Shown here: in pieces, positions 1 to 5,507 of the stretch
Position numbering within the stretch: position 1 is the stretch's first letter
How the letters are laid out: each line of letters begins with the position of its first letter
Origin: Syntrophomonas sp.
GTDB lineage: Bacteria > Bacillota > Syntrophomonadia > Syntrophomonadales > Syntrophomonadaceae
Length of the DNA: 5,507 bases
Direction: 5' to 3'
Assembly (NCBI GenBank): GCA_028709355.1
Contig: JAQVXF010000087.1
Span: 1-5,507 of the forward strand
The notes under the pieces: generated by a model
Told to the model about the DNA's origin: nothing
What the model saw: the letters and a program-made list of their open reading frames with translations, nothing else
The model's database searches: none
Made by a program: the position numbers and the translations under genes

Positions 1-1
1 G

Positions 2-94
2 GAAAAGGATATCACCCACATATCGACCGGGGGAGGCGCCACCCTGGAATTCCTGGAGGGCAAAGAGTTGCCAGGGGTTAAAACCTGCGAATAG
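2..94 (+). CDS. pgk: Phosphoglycerate kinase, C-terminal end (partial)
   Basis: This is the last 30 codons of a gene that begins before the window, ending at TAG 92-94. The frame reads EKDITHISTGGGATLEFLEG and then KELPGVKTCE. The THISTGGGA-LEFLEGKELPGV block is the nearly invariant C-terminal signature of phosphoglycerate kinase. The glycine-rich TGGGA loop lies at the nucleotide-binding side of the C-terminal domain. The enzyme makes ATP from 1,3-bisphosphoglycerate and ADP in the cytosol. It sits 13 bases upstream of tpiA with no terminator between, which is the usual Firmicutes operon order. The natural C-terminus is short after the signature, as in most bacterial enzymes, so the gene is cut only by the window edge and is not broken. 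Confidence 0.95.
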   Translation, partial: EKDITHISTGGGATLEFLEGKELPGVKTCE

Positions 95-101
95 AGGAAG
101 G
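93..101 (+). promoter_or_regulatory. Ribosome binding site of tpiA
   Basis: AGAGGAAGG starts within the pgk stop codon and ends 6 bases before the tpiA ATG at 108. A second ATG at 104-106 lies in another frame and gives only ATG AAT GGA TAG, so the site serves two overlapping starts. The start at 108 is chosen because the protein from there begins directly with the family's first beta strand (MDRVLIAANWKMN). Confidence 0.7.
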
Positions 102-107
102 TTATGA

Positions 108-860
108 ATGGATAGAGTGCTGATTGCCGCCAACTGGAAGATGAACAAGACAGTCGGTGAGGCGCACCGTTACATGGTCGATTTCCTGCCCCGCCTGACC
201 GGGTGGGAGAAGACCGAGGTGATCATCTGTCCTCCTTTCACCTGCTTGGCTTATCTTAGGGAGGCCTTGGAAAATACGGGTATCCAGCTGGGGGCCCAGG
301 ATGTGTTTTGGGAACCCGAGGGTGCTTTCACTGGTGAGATATCCGCCGCTATGCTGGCGGATATGGGGTGCCGGTACGTGATAATCGGTCATTCGGAGCG
401 CCGCCACATCTTGGGGGAAAACGACCAGGACATCAATCGCAAGCTCAAAGCGGCTGTAAGTTGCGGATTGGTGCCGATATTCTGTGTGGGCGAGTCGCTG
501 CCGGAGAGGGAGCAGGGCCAGACCCAAACGGTGGTCCGAGAGCAGTTGGAACAAGGCTTGGCAGGGTTGGAGCTTCCCAACCTGGTAGTCGCCTACGAAC
601 CGGTGTGGGCAATCGGTACCGGTGTCAACGCCAGTCCGGCTGATGCCCAAGGCATCTGTGCCTCTATCCGCAGGTATTTGGGTGGTTTCCAAGTAAATGA
701 TTGGGCCCGGGATATTCCCATCCTTTACGGGGGCAGTGTGACGGCTCGAACCATCGCCGCGTTTACGGCTCAGGCGGATATCAACGGCGCCTTGGTGGGC
801 GGGGCCAGCCTGGACCCAGAACATTTTGCCAGTATCGTGAGGTTGAACTCGGATGGCTAA
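108..860 (+). CDS. tpiA: Triosephosphate isomerase
   Basis: A complete 250-residue cytosolic TIM-barrel enzyme that interconverts dihydroxyacetone phosphate and glyceraldehyde 3-phosphate; the length is typical for the family. The motifs are all present: the substrate-binding AANWKMN with Asn9 and Lys11, the electrophilic His95 in IIGHSERR, the catalytic base Glu164 in AYEPVWAIGTG (whose end forms the flexible loop 6), and the phosphate-binding YGGSV (207-211) and GALVGGASL near the C-terminus. The loop before the latter reads ADINGALVGG, with Asn where Asp is common; this should be harmless. The gene lies 13 bases after pgk, and its last 8 bases overlap the start of gpmI, so the three genes are almost certainly cotranscribed. 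Long open frames exist on the opposite strand here, but they are shadows of this well-conserved gene. Confidence 0.98.
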   Translation: MDRVLIAANWKMNKTVGEAHRYMVDFLPRLTGWEKTEVIICPPFTCLAYLREALENTGIQLGAQDVFWEPEGAFTGEISAAMLADMGCRYVIIGHSERRHILGENDQDINRKLKAAVSCGLVPIFCVGESLPEREQGQTQTVVREQLEQGLAGLELPNLVVAYEPVWAIGTGVNASPADAQGICASIRRYLGGFQVNDWARDIPILYGGSVTARTIAAFTAQADINGALVGGASLDPEHFASIVRLNSDG

Positions 861-2391
861 AAAACCTATGGTTTTGATGATCTTGGATGGATGGGGAGAG
901 CGGTGCCCCTGCGCCGACAATGCCATATCCTGTGCCCACCCGGTCCGGTTTTATGACCTGCAGGCCAAGTACCCCCATACCTTGTTGGAATGTTCAGGAT
1001 ATGAGGTGGGCTTGCCCCGTGGGCAGATGGGTAATTCCGAAGTGGGGCATCTTAATATCGGGGCCGGGCGCACAGTCTACCAGGAGATAACCAGGATATG
1101 CCAAGCCATTGAGGACGGTTCCTTTTTCAGCAATCCGGTGTTGCGGCAAGCGGTGGCGACCGCCCGCCGACAGAACGGCAGGGTTCACCTGATGGGTTTG
1201 GTTTCCGACGGAGGGGTACACAGTGACCTCAGCCACCTGTTCGCCTTGTTGCAGCTATGCAAAGATGAAGGTGCCGGTCAGGTTTACGTACATGCTTTCC
1301 TGGACGGCCGGGATGTACCGCCCCAGAGTGCAGCCGGCTACATAAGCAGCCTGGAAGAGCAGATGGGAGAGTTGGGTATCGGCCGGATCGCGACCCTGGG
1401 CGGTCGCTTTTACGGGATGGACCGAGATAATCGCTGGGACCGGATTAAAAAAGCCTATGATGCTATGGTGCTGGGAGAGGGCGTTAGGGAACTATGTGCT
1501 CAGGCAGCTATAACCGCCAGTTATGCGGCCGGTATAACCGATGAATTCGTGGAACCGGCAGTGATCTTAGAGCCTAGCGGGCAACCAGTGGCTACCATCA
1601 AGGATGGCGACAGCGTAATTTTCTTCAATTTTCGAGCCGACCGGGCTAGACAGATCAGCCATGCCTTGGTTGATGAGCAGCTGGAGCATTTCGAGCGCAG
1701 ACAGCGGCCGGCCATCCACTATGCCTGTATGACCCAGTATGATATTGAGCTATCAGCTCCGGTAGCCTTTCAGCCCCAAAACCTCACCAATACTCTCGGG
1801 CAGGTACTATCACAGCATGGTCTCCATCAGTTGCGGATTGCGGAAACAGAGAAGTATGCCCACCTGACCTTCTTTTTCAACGGAGGGGTGGAAGAGGCCC
1901 TGTCAGGCGAGGATAGAATCCTGATCCCATCGCCCAAAATCGCTACATATGACCTGCAGCCAGCGATGAGCGCTCGCGAGATAACCAATAGAACTCTGGT
2001 CGAACTGGACCGTGATTACTATGATGTCGTTTTTATGAACTACGCCAATGCCGACATGGTAGGCCATACCGGAATTATGGCGGCGGCGGTGGAATCGATC
2101 CAAGTTCTGGATGAATGCCTGGCCCAGGTAGCCGACCAGGTGTTGGGCAAAGGCGGGATCCTGCTGATAACTGCCGACCATGGCAATGCGGAGATGATGG
2201 CTGGTGAAAATGGCAGCCCCTTTACCGCCCATACTACCAGCAAAGTGCCTTTTATCCTGGTGTCAGAATCTCATATAAGTCAGCCTTTGCGGGAGGGCGG
2301 ATCTCTGCGCGACATAGCCCCTACCATGCTGAGCCTGCTGGGTATACAGGTACCCGTAGAAATGACCGGTAGGCCTTTGACCCAGCTATAG
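853..2391 (+). CDS. gpmI: 2,3-bisphosphoglycerate-independent phosphoglycerate mutase
   Basis: A complete 512-residue enzyme of the alkaline phosphatase superfamily, interconverting 3- and 2-phosphoglycerate through a phosphoserine intermediate. The family normally needs two Mn2+ ions. Visible residues follow the Geobacillus enzyme closely: Asp12 (ILDGWG), nucleophile Ser62 and His66 (GNSEVGHLNIGAGR), His123 (SDGGVHS), Arg153-Asp154 (DGRD), Arg185 and Arg191 (GGRFYGMDRD), Arg261 and Arg264 (NFRADR), Lys334 (ETEKYAH), Asp401 and His405 (NADMVGH), Asp442-His443 (TADHGNAE) and His460 (AHTTSKVPF). The phosphatase domain is thus split around the inserted phosphotransferase domain, as in the family. 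The start ATG overlaps the tpiA stop in ATGGCTAA, behind a modest GAGGT at 839-843, which suggests translational coupling. A small oddity is SDGGVHSD where SDGGVHSH is more usual. Confidence 0.98.
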   Translation: MAKKPMVLMILDGWGERCPCADNAISCAHPVRFYDLQAKYPHTLLECSGYEVGLPRGQMGNSEVGHLNIGAGRTVYQEITRICQAIEDGSFFSNPVLRQAVATARRQNGRVHLMGLVSDGGVHSDLSHLFALLQLCKDEGAGQVYVHAFLDGRDVPPQSAAGYISSLEEQMGELGIGRIATLGGRFYGMDRDNRWDRIKKAYDAMVLGEGVRELCAQAAITASYAAGITDEFVEPAVILEPSGQPVATIKDGDSVIFFNFRADRARQISHALVDEQLEHFERRQRPAIHYACMTQYDIELSAPVAFQPQNLTNTLGQVLSQHGLHQLRIAETEKYAHLTFFFNGGVEEALSGEDRILIPSPKIATYDLQPAMSAREITNRTLVELDRDYYDVVFMNYANADMVGHTGIMAAAVESIQVLDECLAQVADQVLGKGGILLITADHGNAEMMAGENGSPFTAHTTSKVPFILVSESHISQPLREGGSLRDIAPTMLSLLGIQVPVEMTGRPLTQL

Positions 2392-2404
2392 AAACCGATA
2401 TATT
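2377..2404 (+). promoter_or_regulatory. Candidate sigma-A promoter for eno
   Basis: TTGACC (2377-2382) and TATATT (2399-2404) match the -35 and -10 consensus at five of six bases each, with a 16-base spacer. The -35 lies in the last codons of gpmI. Transcription would begin near 2411, about 20 bases before the eno start at 2431 and just upstream of its ribosome binding site. This would let eno be expressed apart from the upstream operon. It is inferred from consensus only; the spacer is one base shorter than ideal. Confidence 0.45.
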
Positions 2405-2411
2405 AACTGAT

Positions 2412-2421
2412 GGGGAAGGAG
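2412..2421 (+). promoter_or_regulatory. Ribosome binding site that sets the eno start
   Basis: GGGGAAGGAG ends 9 bases before ATG 2431. The in-frame ATG at 2410 lies before this site, has no Shine-Dalgarno of its own, and would add seven residues (MGKEQVR) absent from the usual enolase N-terminus. The site therefore selects 2431. Confidence 0.8.
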
Positions 2422-2430
2422 CAAGTTAGG

Positions 2431-3717
<1,287 letters not shown>

Positions 3718-3724
3718 GTTGATC

Positions 3725-3754
3725 TTGAATAACCAGAATAGGTTGTGTTACAAT
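3725..3754 (+). promoter_or_regulatory. Candidate sigma-A promoter for secG
   Basis: TTGAAT (3725-3730) and TACAAT (3749-3754) are separated by 18 bases, and the -10 is preceded by TGT, giving an extended -10 (TGnTACAAT). Transcription would start near 3761, about 36 bases before secG. The sequence between eno and secG is otherwise AT-rich and shows no intrinsic terminator. This is a consensus match only, but a good one. Confidence 0.55.
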
Positions 3755-3796
3755 ATGATGCGGCTTTAGGGAAGATGATGAAAGGAGGTTCTAAAG

Positions 3797-4024
3797 GTGG
3801 TTAAAACGATATTTCTTATTCTGCAGTTCATCAGTGCCCTGGGCTTGATTTTTACAGTTCTGATGCAAGAAGGCAAGAGCGCGGGATTGTCAGGAAGCAT
3901 CGCCGGTGGAGCAGATATGATCTTCGGGAAGAAAAAGGGTGTAGATGAACTGTTCGCCAAGATCACGGCTTATCTGGCCGCCTTGTTCTTGATATTCACC
4001 TTGGTTGTCTCTCTGCTTAGTTAG
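3797..4024 (+). CDS. secG: Protein translocase subunit SecG
   Basis: A complete 75-residue membrane protein starting with GTG, 8 bases after the AGGAGG core of AAAGGAGGTT (3781-3790), which is nearly a perfect anti-Shine-Dalgarno match. It has two predicted membrane helices, about residues 4-22 and 55-75, joined by the family hallmark QEGKSAGLSGSIAGGAD followed by IFGKKKGVDELFAK. SecG associates with SecY and SecE and assists SecA-driven export of unfolded proteins across the cytoplasmic membrane. Length and two-helix layout fit Gram-positive SecG. A position after eno is common in Firmicutes genomes and does not imply a glycolytic role. Its own promoter suggests it can be expressed independently of eno. 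Nothing is missing or broken. Confidence 0.95.
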   Translation: MVKTIFLILQFISALGLIFTVLMQEGKSAGLSGSIAGGADMIFGKKKGVDELFAKITAYLAALFLIFTLVVSLLS

Positions 4025-4179
4025 AGATAGGATGGCTTAAGGCGGGAAAAGACCTCAGCTTATCTTAATCCAAGCCCGGACGGGTTGAAACCAAACTCTT
4101 GAGTTACTCTTATCAACCCCGGTTTTCGACCGGTAGGCCGCAAGGCTACATATTTATGAGTGTCGCACCGGCGTCTGTG

Positions 4180-4222
4180 GTAATAGTATGAAAGCTACTC
4201 CTGGTAGCCTTCATACTATTGT
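4180..4222 (+). repeat. Long inverted repeat (RNA hairpin) in the hppA leader
   Basis: AATAGTATGAA (4182-4192) is the exact complement of TTCATACTATT (4210-4220). After an A-C mismatch (4193/4209) the stem continues with GCTAC (4194-4198) and GTAGC (4204-4208), closed by the 5-base loop TCCTG. Two G-U wobbles can extend the base to 4180 and 4222. The bases after it (GATGCAGG) contain no T-run, so it is not a standard intrinsic terminator on this strand, nor on the opposite one. It could be a regulatory RNA hairpin, a processing or stability element, or a DNA operator. Confidence 0.85.
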
Positions 4223-4266
4223 GATGCAGGGGACAAAACCCATCGAATCAGAAACAACATATTATT

Positions 4267-4275
4267 AAGGAAGTG
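4267..4275 (+). promoter_or_regulatory. Ribosome binding site of hppA with ambiguous start
   Basis: AAGGAAGTG gives a core AAGGAAG ending at 4273. The ATG at 4285 is 11 bases away, slightly long. An in-frame TTG at 4279 is 5 bases away and would add only two residues (ML). ATG 4285 is kept because it is the commonest start codon and directly precedes the basic signal-like N-terminus. Confidence 0.55.
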
Positions 4276-4284
4276 AAATTGCTA

Positions 4285-5507
4285 ATGAAGCTACAGCTCA
4301 AACAAGCTCTCCGGCCGTTGCTGGGATTCATCGCCGCTTTGGCTATAGTGCTGTTGAATCCTTCGTTGGCCGCCGCCGGCGAAGCCAACCTGGTCATACC
4401 GGAATTGAGCGCCGGTCAGAACAGCCTCCTCTATATGGGCATCATCGTATGCATATTAGGCATGTTCTTCGGCTACTACCAGTTCACCCGGGTGGCCAAA
4501 TTGACGGCCCATCAAAGTATGCTCGATGTAGCCCAGACCATCTACGAAACATGTAAGACCTACCTGATCCAACAGGGCAAATTCATCGCCATCCTATTTG
4601 TATTCATCGGGGCCTGTGTGGCCTTCTACTACGGCTACCTCTCCCAGATGCACTTGGGTTCGGTCCTGTTCATCCTGATGTGGACCGTCATCGGTATCCT
4701 CGGATCTTACAGCGTGGCCTGGTATGGTATCCGCATGAACACCCTGGCCAACAGCCGGGTGGCCTTCAACTCCCTGGAGAGAAAACCACTCAAGATGCTC
4801 AATATCGCCCTGGATGCCGGGATGAGCATCGGGGTGCTGCTGGTATGCGTGGAATTGATCATGATGCTGATCATCCTGCTGTTTGTACCCCGGGAACTGG
4901 CTGGAGCCTCCTTCATCGGATTTGCCATCGGTGAATCCTTAGGCGCCAGCGCCCTGCGTATAGCCGGCGGAATATTCACCAAGATCGCCGACATCGGCGC
5001 CGACCTGATGAAGATCGTGTTCGGGATCAAAGAAGACGATCCCCGCAACCCGGGTGTCATCGCCGACTGTACCGGAGACAACGCCGGTGACAGCGTAGGA
5101 CCCACCGCCGATGGTTTCGAGACCTACGGGGTTACCGGGGTAGCCATGGTAACCTTCATCGTCCTGGCCGTGGCTCCCGCCCTGCAGACTACCCTCTTGA
5201 CCTGGATATTCGCCATCCGGGTATTGATGGTCATCAGCTCCATCGCTTCCTTCTACATCAACCGCGTGGTCAGCCAGTCCAGGTTCGGCGGCCTCAGCGA
5301 CTTTGACTTCGAAGCCCCCCTGACCAGCCTGGTGTGGATCACCTCCATAGTCTCCATCGCGGTGACCTTCGTGCTTACGTATTACCTGATCGTACCAGGT
5401 TCCAGCGTCGCGACCGCTTTGACCCCGCTATGGACTACCCTGGCTATCATCATGAGTTTCGGCACCCTATCCGCGGCCTTGATCCCGGAAGCTGTCAAAG
5501 TATTCAC
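4285..5507 (+). CDS. hppA: Membrane-bound ion-translocating pyrophosphatase (partial, 3' end missing)
   Basis: The first 407 codons of an open frame that runs off the window. Membrane pyrophosphatases hydrolyse PPi to phosphate and pump H+ and/or Na+ out of the cytoplasm. The N-terminus is basic (MKLQLKQALR) then hydrophobic (11-29), ending NPSLAAAG, which looks like a cleavable signal peptide. Hydrophobic segments follow near 47-66, 99-118, 125-146, 178-201 and from 286 on. The active-site region is clear: Arg225, GGIFTK with Lys233, DIGADL with Asp236 and Asp240, EDDPRNP with Asp251 and Asp252, then ADCTGDNAGD with Asp261, Asp265 and Asp269, and GPTADGFETYG with Asp276 and Glu279. Unlike the classical form, it has AGG for GGG, lacks the GKVE stretch after GADL, and reads CTGDNAGDSVGPTADGFETYG. 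This points to a divergent subfamily. The positions that decide K+ dependence lie beyond the window, so ion specificity is open. Confidence 0.93.
   Translation, partial: MKLQLKQALRPLLGFIAALAIVLLNPSLAAAGEANLVIPELSAGQNSLLYMGIIVCILGMFFGYYQFTRVAKLTAHQSMLDVAQTIYETCKTYLIQQGKFIAILFVFIGACVAFYYGYLSQMHLGSVLFILMWTVIGILGSYSVAWYGIRMNTLANSRVAFNSLERKPLKMLNIALDAGMSIGVLLVCVELIMMLIILLFVPRELAGASFIGFAIGESLGASALRIAGGIFTKIADIGADLMKIVFGIKEDDPRNPGVIADCTGDNAGDSVGPTADGFETYGVTGVAMVTFIVLAVAPALQTTLLTWIFAIRVLMVISSIASFYINRVVSQSRFGGLSDFDFEAPLTSLVWITSIVSIAVTFVLTYYLIVPGSSVATALTPLWTTLAIIMSFGTLSAALIPEAVKVF

Larger units (their letters stand above)
4025..4284 (+). promoter_or_regulatory. Structured non-coding leader between secG and hppA
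   Basis: This 260-base stretch has no convincing gene but many inverted repeats. In order: GGCTT (4034-4038) can pair with AAGCC (4072-4076), in competition with TTAAG (4037-4041) pairing CTTAA (4064-4068). GGGTTGA (4082-4088) pairs with TCAACCC (4113-4119), enclosing AACT/AGTT. CCGGT (4119-4123) pairs with ACCGG (4129-4133). GGCC and GGCT flank a GCAA tetraloop (4136-4147). A long hairpin spans 4180-4222. GATG...GG and CC...CATC form a stem over 4223-4244. ACCGG at 4167-4171 could also pair with either CCGGT copy. No stem is followed by a T-run, so no intrinsic terminator is evident and read-through from secG is possible. It resembles the leader of a cis-regulated gene, but I could not match it to a known riboswitch class. 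Confidence 0.45.

Noticed and set aside
102..926. Long open frame on the minus strand opposite tpiA (274 codons)
   Set aside because: It lies entirely opposite tpiA and the start of gpmI, whose family motifs are intact. The translation has no recognisable domain and no ribosome binding site was seen.
2410..2430. Earlier in-frame ATG for eno adding MGKEQVR
   Set aside because: It precedes the strong GGGGAAGGAG site, has no binding site of its own, and enolases normally begin near MSII.
3718..3796. Terminator after eno
   Set aside because: The only stem is a weak AACC/GGTT pair (3731-3744) with no T-run.
4085..4113. Possible hppA promoter TTGAAA-17-TCTTAT
   Set aside because: The -35 is good but the -10 matches only four of six bases and lacks the key second-position A. 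It also overlaps the GGGTTGA/TCAACCC stem, so the match is too weak to list as a feature.
4127..4175. Resemblance of CGCAAGGCTACA to the GCAAAGC core of c-di-GMP-I riboswitches
   Set aside because: The other conserved parts of that aptamer were not found at the right distances, and the GCAA is better explained as the tetraloop of the GGCC/GGCT hairpin.
4025..4284. tRNA, tmRNA, T-box or fluoride riboswitch in the secG-hppA gap
   Set aside because: I looked for the T-arm GTTC motif, the tmRNA ends, the T-box AGGGTGG sequence and the fluoride GATG...GCTGATG core, and found none in a proper arrangement.
4680..5105. Open frames on both strands within hppA (84 codons + strand from 4680; 132 codons - strand 4707-5105)
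   Set aside because: Both are out of frame with the clear pyrophosphatase coding sequence and have no motifs of their own.

Overview
The window is an ordinary Firmicutes-type lower-glycolysis operon on the + strand, followed by secG and then by a membrane-bound pyrophosphatase gene that runs off the right edge. The order pgk-tpiA-gpmI-eno-secG, the use of a cofactor-independent phosphoglycerate mutase, strong AGGAGG-type ribosome binding sites and moderate-to-high GC point to a clostridial-type Firmicute. The sequence alone does not fix the genus. A membrane pyrophosphatase with an N-terminal signal-like segment fits an anaerobe living on a tight energy budget, such as the Syntrophomonas or Peptococcaceae type, but that placement is inference.

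Layout: 2-94 is the C-terminal end of phosphoglycerate kinase. tpiA (108-860) follows after 13 bases. gpmI (853-2391) overlaps the end of tpiA by 8 bases. eno (2431-3717) follows after a 39-base gap that, with the end of gpmI, carries a good sigma-A-like promoter. secG (3797-4024) has its own promoter-like sequence and a perfect Shine-Dalgarno. Bases 4025-4284 hold no convincing gene but are rich in inverted repeats and read as a structured 5' leader. hppA starts at 4285 and is cut by the window edge after 407 codons.

Together pgk, tpiA, gpmI and eno interconvert dihydroxyacetone phosphate and phosphoenolpyruvate in glycolysis or gluconeogenesis. All expected catalytic residues of TpiA, GpmI and Eno are present. 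SecG is a small subunit of the SecYEG translocon. HppA couples hydrolysis of pyrophosphate to H+ or Na+ pumping. Its signature (GGIFTK, EDDPRNPGVIADCTGDNAGD, then SVGPTADGFETYG) departs from the classical plant, Rhodospirillum and Thermotoga form and looks like a divergent branch of the family.

The part most worth a second look is the 260-base hppA leader. It has a 17-position hairpin arm with one mismatch and no following T-run, several other stems that compete with each other, and a tiny reading frame ending inside the hairpin. I could not match it confidently to any known riboswitch. I saw no mobile element, CRISPR array, tRNA, rRNA or new multi-gene system.
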